Positions 27,076-36,085 of a DNA stretch of 64,000 bases are shown here, piece by piece (position 1 is the stretch's first letter; every line of letters starts with the position of its first letter). A program made the translations under genes and the position numbers. This DNA comes from Aromatoleum evansii. GTDB taxonomy: Bacteria; Pseudomonadota; Gammaproteobacteria; Burkholderiales; Rhodocyclaceae. Under the pieces are notes generated by a model. The model saw nothing but the letters and a program-made list of their open reading frames with translations, did no database searches and was not told where the DNA came from. The stretch spans positions 16,441 to 80,440 of the forward strand of contig NZ_WTVK01000025.1 of NCBI RefSeq assembly GCF_012910805.1, given 5' to 3'.

Positions 27076-29535
27076 TCAAGCCTGGCCAGAGCCATTGCGG
27101 CCGGATCGATTATCGCTTTTCCCGCTTCTTGTGATCGTCGAAACGGCTCCACCCCCGTGGTTGGGGAACGCCATTGCTGCGAGCCCATATAGCGCCGCGG
27201 CCAGCACGATGACGCCGCTGAAGCCCAGGTGGATGGCGAGCAGCGTCGCCAGCACGGCGCCGATCACCGACGTGCAGGCGTTGATGCCATAGGCCCAGGG
27301 CACGGCGGACGGGCTGTGCGAAGCGAGTGCTGCCAGGCCGCGCGGGAAGGGCATGCCCATGCAGAAGGCCAGCGGCGCGATCAAGACAACGGCCAGCGGG
27401 ATCTTCAAGGCGTCGGGCAGGGCGACGGCGAACCGCAGCAACCAGGGTAGCAGCAGCAGGTAGGACGCCGCGAGCGGAAGTATGGCCAGCACCGGCCGCC
27501 ACACCCCGCCTTGCAGCCTTTCGGAATAGCGGCTGCCCAGGCCGGCGAAGAGCAGGAAGGCGCAGAGCACCACGGCCACGGCATACAGCGGATGGGGAAG
27601 CAGCAGCGTGAATTTCTGGATGAAGGCGATCTCGATGAACATGAAGCCGAAACCCAGCGCGGCGAAGTAGGCGAACACCCGGGTCCGCGGCACGGCCGGG
27701 GGCTGCGCCCGCCCCAGCCTCAGGGGCAGCAGGATCAGCAGTGTGCTGGCGAGCAGCGCCTGCCCCAGTGTGGCCACCAGCACCGGGTAGCCCAGTTCCA
27801 GCAGCGGCAGGCCGCCGCGGCCCTTGAGGGCGAGGATTTCAGGGAAGGTCCGCCAGCGGAAGAAGTTGAAGAAGTAGGGGCGGTCGTCGGTGGCCGGGGC
27901 GATGTTGAACTTGTAGCGCTCGATGAATTGCGCGCGGCCCTCGCCCAGCAGTGCGGTGGCGCCCTCGTGGAACCAAGGCTGGTCGAGCCGGTTGAAGCGA
28001 TTGGTCTCCCAGGCGGCAATGCCGGGTGCCCACTCGATATCGAATGAGCGCGCGTCGCTGAAGGCTCGGATCCTTGCGACGTCCTCCGCGCCGAATTCAC
28101 CGTTCCGGACGAGCAGCGTGACGGTCTGCCAGCCCCGCACCAAGGCCAGGCGATTGCCGGGTTGCGCCACCCCTTCGTGCTCCAGTGCGACCACCGCGGT
28201 GCCGAACAACTTGAGGGCGTCGCGCGGTGGCAGGCTGACCCAACGCGTGATGGAGAGGAGCCCGCCGGGGCGCAAGTGGCGCAGATAGTCTTGCAGCGCC
28301 TCCACCGTGTAGAGATAGCTTTCGCTGAGCCCGTAGAGTCCGGCGGAGGAGGCGCCGAAGGCATCGAGCAGCGCCACCTGGATGAGGTCGTAGCGCTCCT
28401 GGCTCGCGGCGACGAAGCCGCGCGCCTCCGCAACATGGACCTGCACCCCCGGGCGCCGGTACACATCACCGGCAAAGCCGGCATGCCGGTCGCGGACGAG
28501 GTCGACCATCTGGGCGTTGAGCTCGATCGCCTCGACGCGCCGCGCCTCGTGGCTGAGCGCCTGGAGGACGTCCGCGCCACTGCCCGCCCCGAGCACCAGC
28601 ACATGGGGCGCTTTCAGCAGGTGGTAGGGCAAGGCGGAAGTCATCATGTCGAGGTAGGCGAGCTTGCCGAAATCACCGTCGAAGCGGGTGAGCGCGGCGA
28701 AACCCTCCCCGTCCGTGAAGACCCCCAATTGAGCGGGCGGCTCCCCCGCCGCGTTGAGGCTGAGTCCCGGCGCATGGCGGAAGGGTACGCGCGGGCTTTC
28801 CACCACCGTCAGGAGTCCCAGCGGGCTGGAGCGCTCCTCGAGCACGCGCGCGCCACCGATTTGCAGCGTCCGCGAGAGGCTCTTGTATTCGTTCGGGACG
28901 GGGGTGCCGACCGGTGCCGGCAGCGCGAAGGGCAGCGCCAGCGCCAAGGCCAGAAGGACTGCGGCGAGCCGCGGCCCGAGCCGGAGTCGCCAAGCGCCCA
29001 CCGCGGCGGCGAGCAGGCCCAGTGCGGCGATGACCCGCAAGGCGGAAAGCGGTGGCAGCAGGAAGAGCAGCGCCATCACCAGCAGGCAACCGCCCGCCGC
29101 GCCGAGAAGGTCGGCGCCATAGAGGCGATGGGTGGCCGCATTGCAGCAGACGAAACTGAGGCAGATGCAGTTGCCGGCAAAGAAGAAGGGCACGAACAGC
29201 AGCCCGTAGAGCAGCAGCAGGAAGAGGGGCTGGCGAGCGTCCCAGAGGATTTCCAGGGCATTGAAGGGCACGCGCTGCGCCACCTGGAAGGCCGCGACCT
29301 GCGCCAGGCCGAACAGCGCGGCATTGATGACGAAAGCGACGGGGAAATGCCGCGACAGGCGTTCGCGCCACAAGGCGACGACGGTGCCGGAGACCCCGTA
29401 GCCCAGCAGCGCCAGGCTGATCATCATGTAGGCGAAGTGGTGCCAGTACACGATGGAGAAGAGCCGCATCAGCAGGAGCTGGTAGCCCAGCACCGCCGCC
29501 GAGATCAGCCCGACGGAGACGAGCGGCGCCGGCAT
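27076..29535 (-). CDS. membrane protein with central spermidine synthase-like methyltransferase-fold domain
   Basis: This protein of about 819 aa starts at ATG 29535; a TTG at 29544 overlapping the upstream stop is possible. The layout is N-terminal hydrophobic segments (about 1-215), a Rossmann domain with VLVLGAGSGADVLQAL near residues 313-328 and VEAIELN, then a second set of membrane segments. Proteins of this type are annotated as fused MFS/spermidine synthases. The membrane form is not an established polyamine synthase. It follows a secreted PCMT-like gene with almost no gap, so the two likely work together on an envelope substrate. Function unknown. Confidence 0.72.
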   Translation of the reverse strand: MPAPLVSVGLISAAVLGYQLLLMRLFSIVYWHHFAYMMISLALLGYGVSGTVVALWRERLSRHFPVAFVINAALFGLAQVAAFQVAQRVPFNALEILWDARQPLFLLLLYGLLFVPFFFAGNCICLSFVCCNAATHRLYGADLLGAAGGCLLVMALLFLLPPLSALRVIAALGLLAAAVGAWRLRLGPRLAAVLLALALALPFALPAPVGTPVPNEYKSLSRTLQIGGARVLEERSSPLGLLTVVESPRVPFRHAPGLSLNAAGEPPAQLGVFTDGEGFAALTRFDGDFGKLAYLDMMTSALPYHLLKAPHVLVLGAGSGADVLQALSHEARRVEAIELNAQMVDLVRDRHAGFAGDVYRRPGVQVHVAEARGFVAASQERYDLIQVALLDAFGASSAGLYGLSESYLYTVEALQDYLRHLRPGGLLSITRWVSLPPRDALKLFGTAVVALEHEGVAQPGNRLALVRGWQTVTLLVRNGEFGAEDVARIRAFSDARSFDIEWAPGIAAWETNRFNRLDQPWFHEGATALLGEGRAQFIERYKFNIAPATDDRPYFFNFFRWRTFPEILALKGRGGLPLLELGYPVLVATLGQALLASTLLILLPLRLGRAQPPAVPRTRVFAYFAALGFGFMFIEIAFIQKFTLLLPHPLYAVAVVLCAFLLFAGLGSRYSERLQGGVWRPVLAILPLAASYLLLLPWLLRFAVALPDALKIPLAVVLIAPLAFCMGMPFPRGLAALASHSPSAVPWAYGINACTSVIGAVLATLLAIHLGFSGVIVLAAALYGLAAMAFPNHGGGAVSTITRSGKSDNRSGRNGSGQA

Positions 29536-29540
29536 GCGCT

Positions 29541-30284
29541 TCAATGCTTGCCGGTGAGCGGCACGAAGGACACCGGCAGGATTTCGCGTGTCAGTACGCG
29601 GCCCTGCCCGTCCTTCTCCACCAGCATCAACTGTTGCGTCATGAAGGCGCTGCCGAGCGGGATGACCATCCGGCCGCCCGGCTTGAGCTGTTGAATCAGG
29701 GGCGGCGGAACGTGGCTCGCCGCCGCCGTGACAACGATGGCATCGAAGGGGGCATGCTCGGGCCAGCCGTAGTAGCCGTCGGCTACCTTGACCTGGACCT
29801 TGCCGTAGCCCTGGTTCTTCAGCATGGCTTCGGCGCGCCGGGCCAGGGGCTCGATGATCTCGATCGTGAACACCGCTTCGGTCAGCTCGGCCAGCATGGC
29901 GGCCTGATAGCCCGAGCCGGTGCCGATCTCCAGGACCCTGTCGCCGGGCTTCAGCTGGAGCAGATCGGTCATCAGCGCCACCACGTAGGGTTGGGAAATG
30001 GTCTGGCCGTAGCCGATGGGCAGGGGCCGGTTCTCGTAGGCACGTTGTTCATGTTCCACCGGCACGAACTTGTGGCGCGGCACCCGGGCCAGCGCCTCCA
30101 TGACACGCGGCGAGATGGACGGCTTACCCGTTTCGGCCTGGTCCTGAGCCGCCATCGCGGCGATCTCGCGCACCAGCCGCGCGCGCGGTACTGCATGCCT
30201 GTCCGCGGCGTCGGCACAGGAGGAGCCAGGTGCACCGAGTAGCATCGCGCCCGCCAGCAGAATGAATCCGGCAAAGTACGTCAT
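29541..30284 (-). CDS. exported protein-L-isoaspartate O-methyltransferase-like protein
   Basis: The protein is 247 aa from ATG 30284, which is preceded by CAGGAG; a longer form from 30344 would bury the signal peptide. Residues 1-22 form a signal sequence, with CADAADR nearby. The PCMT core is present: KFVPVEHEQRAYENRPLPIG, GQTISQPYVVALMTDLL, and the SAM motif VLEIGTGSGYQAAM. Cytoplasmic PCMT repairs isoaspartyl residues; an exported form lacking obvious SAM supply is odd. Its end touches the start of the membrane spermidine-synthase-like gene, suggesting coupling. Confidence 0.82.
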   Translation of the reverse strand: MTYFAGFILLAGAMLLGAPGSSCADAADRHAVPRARLVREIAAMAAQDQAETGKPSISPRVMEALARVPRHKFVPVEHEQRAYENRPLPIGYGQTISQPYVVALMTDLLQLKPGDRVLEIGTGSGYQAAMLAELTEAVFTIEIIEPLARRAEAMLKNQGYGKVQVKVADGYYGWPEHAPFDAIVVTAAASHVPPPLIQQLKPGGRMVIPLGSAFMTQQLMLVEKDGQGRVLTREILPVSFVPLTGKH

Positions 30285-30440
30285 CGCAGCGCGCTCCTGC
30301 GGGAGAGGTCGGAAGAGCCTAGGGCGGCGAACGACCAGCGTCAACGCTCAGAACTGGCAAAGGTCCGGGGGCCGGCCCCAGCCCGTCACGTCCGCCTGTT
30401 CGGCCCCCGCGCCGGGCGATATTCCCCAAAAGAAATAGTT

Positions 30441-30480
30441 CGGAACTCCGCGGATAAGCGCCGCATTCCCCGGATAGCGG
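30441..30480 (+). promoter_or_regulatory. AraC-type direct-repeat operator, copy 2 (envelope operon promoter)
   Basis: CGGATAA (30451-30457) and CGGATAG (30471-30477) repeat with a 20-bp period. GCGCCG lies between them, and GGAACTCCG precedes the first, matching GAACTCCG at copy 1. It is about 210 bp before the lipoprotein gene, within the 404-bp gap after the divergent PCMT-like gene. The rest of that gap shows nothing else I can name. Confidence 0.62.
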
Positions 30481-30688
30481 CAGCCCCCTCGAAATCCTTA
30501 CCTTTCTGACGTCGCGCGGCGTCGGGAATCCTGACCCCGATCACAGAGCCGGAACCGCAATCGGCCCAGTCGCACGACGCGCCGCCGTGCGGGGCCGCCC
30601 CGCGCGTCCGGACATCCAACCCCAGCCGAAGAATTCGCCTTCCCCGAGACGGGGAAGCCATTGCAGATCGAGATCGCAAGGGGACTTC

Positions 30689-31654
30689 ATGACTGGGATT
30701 GACCGAATCCGTACCTGGATCCTGCCGTTGGCGCTCGCGCAGTCCGGTCTGCTCGGCTGCAGCGCGTCGGCCAACCTCCAGGAGCTTGCCGCGCTGCAGT
30801 CCGCGCCGGTGCTGCGCTCCGACCAGTTCCAGGCCGCCGTCGCGAATTCGAGCGTGCTCGTCGCGGTCGGAGCGAACGGCGTCGTGGTGTCGTCGGACGA
30901 CGCCGGCAAGAGCTGGAGGCGCCAGGTCGTCGATGCCGGCGCGTCGCTGATCGGCGCCGCGGTGTGCCCGGACGGCGGTTTCGTCGCACTCGATTTCGGC
31001 CGCCGCGTGTGGATCGCCGACGCCGCGGCGAGCGGCTGGACGGCACGCCCGATCACGAGCGAGGCGACGCCGCTCGCGGTCGTGTGCGACGCGAGCGGGC
31101 GGGTGTGGGTCGTCGGCAGCGAGAGCGCGATCCTGTCGAGCGCCGACCGCGGAGCGACGTGGCGCGACGCGTCGCTCGGCGAGGACCAGATGTTCACGAC
31201 GGTGCAGTTCATCGATGAGCGGCACGGCGTCATCACCGGCGAGTTCGGCAGCTTCCTGACGACGCAGGACGGTGGTGCGAGCTGGCAGGCGGGCGCGCCG
31301 ATCCCGAACGACTTCTATCCGTACGGCGCGCTCTTCACCGATCCGCGGACCGGCTGGGTCAGCGGGCTCGCCGGCACGATCCTGCACACGACCGACGGCG
31401 GCACGAGCTGGGTCAAGCAGTCGAACCCCACCGGTGCGCCGATGTACGGGCTCGCCCGCCACGAGGATCGCGTCTATGCGCTCGGCGCGAACGGGCTGGT
31501 GCTCGCGCTCGCAGACGGGCAGTGGCGGCCGGTCGAGGGCCGCCCGGCGCCCTACCTCAGGAGCGGCTTCTCGCTCCCCGGGCGCGGCCTGCTCGTCGCG
31601 GGCGGCGCGGGCACGCTCGACATCGTTTCCCCGACCCCTGCAACGCCGAAGTAA
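30689..31654 (+). CDS. YCF48/BNR-repeat beta-propeller lipoprotein
   Basis: The protein is 321 aa from ATG 30689 (AAGGGGA upstream). Residues 1-24 form a lipoprotein signal ending in LLGC, with Cys24 as the lipidation site. The rest contains repeated SSDDAGKSW, SSADRGATW, TTQDGGASW and HTTDGGTSW units typical of YCF48-like propellers. This protein family usually accompanies the RND, DUF1302 and DUF1329 genes found directly downstream. A periplasmic scaffolding or assembly role is likely; the ligand is unknown. Confidence 0.85.
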   Translation: MTGIDRIRTWILPLALAQSGLLGCSASANLQELAALQSAPVLRSDQFQAAVANSSVLVAVGANGVVVSSDDAGKSWRRQVVDAGASLIGAAVCPDGGFVALDFGRRVWIADAAASGWTARPITSEATPLAVVCDASGRVWVVGSESAILSSADRGATWRDASLGEDQMFTTVQFIDERHGVITGEFGSFLTTQDGGASWQAGAPIPNDFYPYGALFTDPRTGWVSGLAGTILHTTDGGTSWVKQSNPTGAPMYGLARHEDRVYALGANGLVLALADGQWRPVEGRPAPYLRSGFSLPGRGLLVAGGAGTLDIVSPTPATPK

Positions 31655-31663
31655 GGAGAGGCC

Positions 31664-34039
31664 GTGCGACACCAATTCACCCACGCGCTGCACGAACTCG
31701 AACTGAGGATCTTCGAGTTCCCGCGCCTCGTGCTCGTCGCGATCCTCGCGATCACGGCGTATTTCGCGCTGCAGATTCCGGCGCTGAAGATGCACACCGA
31801 GTTCGGCGACCTGCTGCCCCAGGGCCACGCGTTCATCCGCCTGCACAATGAGATCCGCGACACCTTCGGCGGCGCGAACCAGGTCGTCGTCGCGATCGAG
31901 GTCGAGGATGGCACGATCTTCACGAACGACACGCTCGCGCTGATCCACCGCGTCACGCAGGCCGTCGACAGCCTGTCGGGCGTCAATCACAACCTCGTCT
32001 CCAGCCTGACGCACCGCACGTCGCGGAAGATCTGGCTCACCGAGGACGGCGAGATGCGCTCCCAGCCGTACCACGATCCGCAGCGTCCCGCGCTATCGGT
32101 CGACGAGCTCGACGCGCTTGGCAAGGAGGTCCGCGCGAACCCGCGCATCTACGGCCTGCTCGTGTCGCCCGACGCGAAGGCCGCGCTCGTCAAGGCGCAG
32201 ATGAACGAAGCCGGCGCGATCGACTACGAGAAGATCTTCGCCGAGCTGCAGGCGGCGCGCGCGAAGGAGCAGACGGCCGGCACGAGGATCCACGCGACCG
32301 GCCAGCCGGTGCTGATCGGCTGGGTGTACACCTATCTGCCGCAGATCCTGCAGATCTTCCTCTTCACGCTGCTGCTGATGGTGGGATTGCTGGTCGCGTA
32401 TTTCCGCCGCTTCTACGGCGTCGCGCTGCCCCTCGTCGGCATCGCGCTGTCGTCGATCTGGGGCCTCGGCTTCGTCTCGAAGATGGGCTGGAACCTCGAT
32501 CCGCTGTCGCTCGTGATCCCGTTCCTGATCGCCGCGCGCGCGATGTCGCACAGCATCCAGCTCGTCGAGCGCTACTACGCCGAGCTTGCGACGAGTCGCG
32601 ACGGCCGCGTCGCGGCGCGCGCGGCGTTCGAGGACCTGTTCCGGCCAGGGGCGTTGGCGATCACGGTGGATGCGATCGGCATCGCCGTGCTCGCGCTCGG
32701 CGCCGCGCCGATCAACACGAAGCTCGGCTACTACGCCGGTTTCTGGGCGTTCTCGGTGTTCTTCACGGTGCTGCTGGTGGTGCCGCTGTTGCTGTGGCTG
32801 CTGCCCGCGCCGCGCAATACCGAGAACCGCCGCGGCTGGGCGCATGCGGCGGTCGAGCGGGTGTTCGGCGCAGTGGCCGGCCGGCGCGCGGCGGCATCGG
32901 TGTTGGCGGTCGCCGCGGTGCTGCTCGTCGTCGGCGGCATGCTCGCCGCGCGCGTAAAGATCGGCGAGGCCGAGGCCGGTTCGCCGCTGCTGTATCCGGA
33001 CCACGACTACAACGTGTCGTCGCGCGCGATCAACGCGCGCTTTCCCGGCTCCGAGGAGCTCTACATCGTCGCGCGCACCGCAGAGAAGGGCGGGCTGAAG
33101 CGGCCCGAGGTGTTGCGCGCGATCGAGCGTTTCCAGCATCACATGCTGCTCGATCCGGCGCTCGGCGGCACCAAGGCGCTGCCGGGCCTCGTGCGCGCGG
33201 TCAACGGCCTGATCCACAACACCGACCCGCGCTGGAACCAGATCCCCGAGTCGGCGTCGGCGATCGGTGGCCTGCTCTTCGCCTACATGGCGGCGAGCCC
33301 CATCCCCGGCGCGCTCGCGGAGTTCCTCGACGCCGACGAGCGCGATGCGAACCTCGTCTTCTACTACAAGGACAAGCAGGCCGACACGATCCGGCGCGCG
33401 GTGCATGTGGCCGAGCAGGGCATCGCCAAAGTCGGCGCGGTGGATGGCTTCGAGCTGCGCCTGGGCGGCGGCGCCATCGGCGTCAATGCCGCGATCAACG
33501 ACGCCGTCGACGACGACAACCGCCTCATCGTGCCGCTCGTGCTCGCGCTGGCGTTCGTCTTCGTCACGCTGTCCTACGGCTCGCTCCATGCCGGCTGGCT
33601 GATGGTGCTGCCGATGCTGTTCGCCACGGTGATGACCTACGCGTACATGGGCGCCAAGGGCATCGGCATCAACGTCAACACCGTGCCCGTCATCGCGGTC
33701 GGCATCGGCGTCGGCATCGACTACGCCATCTACATCATGAACCGCATCCGCGAGGAGATGGCCGCGAGCGGCGACCTCGGCCGGGCGGTGCGCACCGCGG
33801 CCGGGACGACCGGCTTCGCGGTGGTGTTCACCGCGGTGACCCTGATTGCGGGCGTGATCATGTGGGTCCTCCTGTCCGATCTGCGTTTCCAGGCCGATTC
33901 CGCGCTGCTGCTGACGCTGATGCTGGTGCTCAACGCGCTCGCCGCGATGCTGCTGATGCCGGCGTGGGTCGTGATGTTCAAGCCGGCCTTCATCACGAAG
34001 GCGCGGCTCGACGAAGACGGCGTGCTGCAGGTTGCGTGA
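31664..34039 (+). CDS. MMPL/RND-superfamily membrane transporter
   Basis: The protein is 791 aa from GTG 31664 after AAGGAG, 9 bases beyond the lipoprotein stop. It has one N-terminal membrane segment, a periplasmic domain, five more segments, and then the same pattern repeated (about 32340-32940 and 33520-33990), as in MMPL/HpnN proteins. GIGVGIDYAIYIMNR carries the conserved charged residue region of the second half. Members move hydrophobic or lipid-like molecules. Together with DUF1302 and DUF1329 it may pass a hydrophobic substrate across the envelope. Confidence 0.87.
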   Translation: MRHQFTHALHELELRIFEFPRLVLVAILAITAYFALQIPALKMHTEFGDLLPQGHAFIRLHNEIRDTFGGANQVVVAIEVEDGTIFTNDTLALIHRVTQAVDSLSGVNHNLVSSLTHRTSRKIWLTEDGEMRSQPYHDPQRPALSVDELDALGKEVRANPRIYGLLVSPDAKAALVKAQMNEAGAIDYEKIFAELQAARAKEQTAGTRIHATGQPVLIGWVYTYLPQILQIFLFTLLLMVGLLVAYFRRFYGVALPLVGIALSSIWGLGFVSKMGWNLDPLSLVIPFLIAARAMSHSIQLVERYYAELATSRDGRVAARAAFEDLFRPGALAITVDAIGIAVLALGAAPINTKLGYYAGFWAFSVFFTVLLVVPLLLWLLPAPRNTENRRGWAHAAVERVFGAVAGRRAAASVLAVAAVLLVVGGMLAARVKIGEAEAGSPLLYPDHDYNVSSRAINARFPGSEELYIVARTAEKGGLKRPEVLRAIERFQHHMLLDPALGGTKALPGLVRAVNGLIHNTDPRWNQIPESASAIGGLLFAYMAASPIPGALAEFLDADERDANLVFYYKDKQADTIRRAVHVAEQGIAKVGAVDGFELRLGGGAIGVNAAINDAVDDDNRLIVPLVLALAFVFVTLSYGSLHAGWLMVLPMLFATVMTYAYMGAKGIGINVNTVPVIAVGIGVGIDYAIYIMNRIREEMAASGDLGRAVRTAAGTTGFAVVFTAVTLIAGVIMWVLLSDLRFQADSALLLTLMLVLNALAAMLLMPAWVVMFKPAFITKARLDEDGVLQVA

Positions 34040-34074
34040 GCGCAGCGGCCGACAACAACGAGGGGAGGACGAAG

Positions 34075-36066
34075 GTGAGGACATCCGCAAAGAAGGATCG
34101 CCGCAACGTGCCGCTTGCGGCCGGCATGCTGACGCTCGCGGTCGGCGCCGCGCAGGCCGGCGACATCCCGAACGAGGAGGCGCGCGTCGATGTGGTGTAT
34201 GAGAACGCGACGTTTGCGCGCCGCGACGTCGGCTTGTCGAAGTTCCGCAACACGCTGAAGGTCGACATCGACCGCCAGCTCGGCCGGCGCGGCGCATTCG
34301 ACGACGTCGGCGTGAACCTGAAGCTGCGCGGCACGTTCGACGGCGTCTATCGCCTCAACGACGACACCTACGGCAACAAGGCCGGCGGCGCGGTGCAGCT
34401 CGAGAACACCGTCGGCATCCCGGGGTCCTCCGTACCGCACGGCGGCGGCCTCGGCAGCCCGACCAACCCGCTCACCGCCGGACTCGCCGGGCTACCCGGC
34501 GGCGGCGCCTTCGGCTTCAACTCGACCGACCCGTCGGCGCCGCGCTACAACCCCAACGAGGGGATGGTCGTGCTCGGCGAGCATCTGCACCGCACCGACG
34601 GCGGCGTCGCGTTCGCGGTGCCGGTGCGCCCGTGCGACAAGGACTCGCGCGGCTGCATCAAGGATTACCTCGACGCGACCCGCCAGGAGCTCGAATCGCC
34701 CGAGTTCAACGACCGCTGGGACTTCATCCGCGAGGCTTACGTGACCGGCTCCGTGCCGTTCGACGACGGCTCGAGCCTGTTCATGAAGGTCGGCAAGCAG
34801 CAGGTCGTGTGGGGCCGCACCGACCTCTTCCGCGTGCTCGACGTCATCAACCCGGTCGACTACTCGCGCAACAACATCTACGACGAACTCCAGGACATCC
34901 GCATCCCGATGTGGATCATGCAGGCCGAGTACCGCGCCGGGGCGACCGAGACCTTCGACGATCTGAATTTCGCCGTCGTGTGGAACTTCGACAAGTTCCG
35001 GCCGCACAACATCGGCCAGTGCGGCAGCCCCAACGTGATCCTCGACGCGGGTTGCTTCATGCGCGGGATGAAGAACCTGTGGGACAACGGCGGCACCGTC
35101 GCGAACTTCGCGAACCTGGGCCTGCCGGGGCTCGCGGCGACCGACTTCGGGCCGAACCAGATCGGCATCCGCAAGGCGCATCTGCCGAGCTGGTCGCTGG
35201 CGAACACGCAGCTCGGCATCAAGCTCGAAGGCCAGAAGAGCGGCGTGGGCTTCTCGCTCAACGCGCTGACCTACCGCTCGCAGCTGCCGTCGCTGCGGGG
35301 CGGCATCCCGGCGAACAACCCCTTCGACCCGGTCGGCGCCGTCGACACGCAGCCGCAGCCGCATCCCTACCCGTTCCTGATCGCGTTCGACGTGCATTTC
35401 CCGCGCGTGAACCTGATCGGCGGCTCGATGGACCTGCAGGTGGACGCGATCAAGTCGGTGTTCCGCCTCGAGGCCGCGCTGACCGAGGGCGAAGAGTTCC
35501 CGAACGGCCTGCGCAAGCGCCTGTTCTCCGAGTCGCGCGTGTTCCGCTACGTGGTCGGCTGGGATCGCCCGACCTTCATCCCCTTCCTCAACAAGACCCG
35601 CGCCTTCCTGATCTCGGCGCAGCTGTTCGGCCAGCACCTGCTCGACCACGAGCTGGAGGACCGTCCGCTCGGCAAGGTCGGCATGCCCGACTGGAAGGAC
35701 AACAACATCTTCACGCTGCTCCTGAAGGGCTTCTACATGAACGACCGGCTGAGCCCGCAGGTGATCATGGCGCACGACTTCCGCGCCGAGGCGACCACGG
35801 TCGCGCCCTCGATCGACTGGCTCGTCAGCGACAACCTGAAGCTCACGATCGGCGCCAACGTGAAGGTCGGCCGCGGCGCGCGCAAGTTCGACGACTGCCG
35901 CACCTGCAACCCCTTCCATCCCTTCTCCGCCTCGCCGGGGCAGGGGCCGAACGACGGCTCGCTCGGCCTGGGCGGATTCGAACCGCTCGGCCGCTTCCGC
36001 GCCGGCCCGATCGGCATGGCGCAGGAGGAAGACGAGTTGCAATTCACGCTGCAGTACAAGTTCTGA
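34075..36066 (+). CDS. DUF1302 family outer-envelope protein
   Basis: The protein is 663 aa from GTG 34075 after GGGGAGG. A much longer ORF in this frame reaches back into the RND gene but is a shadow. The signal peptide is about residues 1-31, ending near GAAQAGD. The family signature FMKVGKQQVVWGRTDLFRVL and a C-terminal barrel-like QFTLQYKF suggest an outer-membrane beta-barrel. DUF1302 genes pair with DUF1329 and RND genes in degraders of sterols, terpenes and other hydrophobic compounds. The exact role is not established. Confidence 0.82.
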   Translation: MRTSAKKDRRNVPLAAGMLTLAVGAAQAGDIPNEEARVDVVYENATFARRDVGLSKFRNTLKVDIDRQLGRRGAFDDVGVNLKLRGTFDGVYRLNDDTYGNKAGGAVQLENTVGIPGSSVPHGGGLGSPTNPLTAGLAGLPGGGAFGFNSTDPSAPRYNPNEGMVVLGEHLHRTDGGVAFAVPVRPCDKDSRGCIKDYLDATRQELESPEFNDRWDFIREAYVTGSVPFDDGSSLFMKVGKQQVVWGRTDLFRVLDVINPVDYSRNNIYDELQDIRIPMWIMQAEYRAGATETFDDLNFAVVWNFDKFRPHNIGQCGSPNVILDAGCFMRGMKNLWDNGGTVANFANLGLPGLAATDFGPNQIGIRKAHLPSWSLANTQLGIKLEGQKSGVGFSLNALTYRSQLPSLRGGIPANNPFDPVGAVDTQPQPHPYPFLIAFDVHFPRVNLIGGSMDLQVDAIKSVFRLEAALTEGEEFPNGLRKRLFSESRVFRYVVGWDRPTFIPFLNKTRAFLISAQLFGQHLLDHELEDRPLGKVGMPDWKDNNIFTLLLKGFYMNDRLSPQVIMAHDFRAEATTVAPSIDWLVSDNLKLTIGANVKVGRGARKFDDCRTCNPFHPFSASPGQGPNDGSLGLGGFEPLGRFRAGPIGMAQEEDELQFTLQYKF

Positions 36067-36085
36067 ACCCCGGAGGAGGACGACG

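Noticed and set aside
32794..36066. 1090-codon reading merging RND sequence with the DUF1302 protein
   Set aside because: The first 430 codons lie out of frame inside the RND gene and look random. The signal peptide from GTG 34075 marks the true start.
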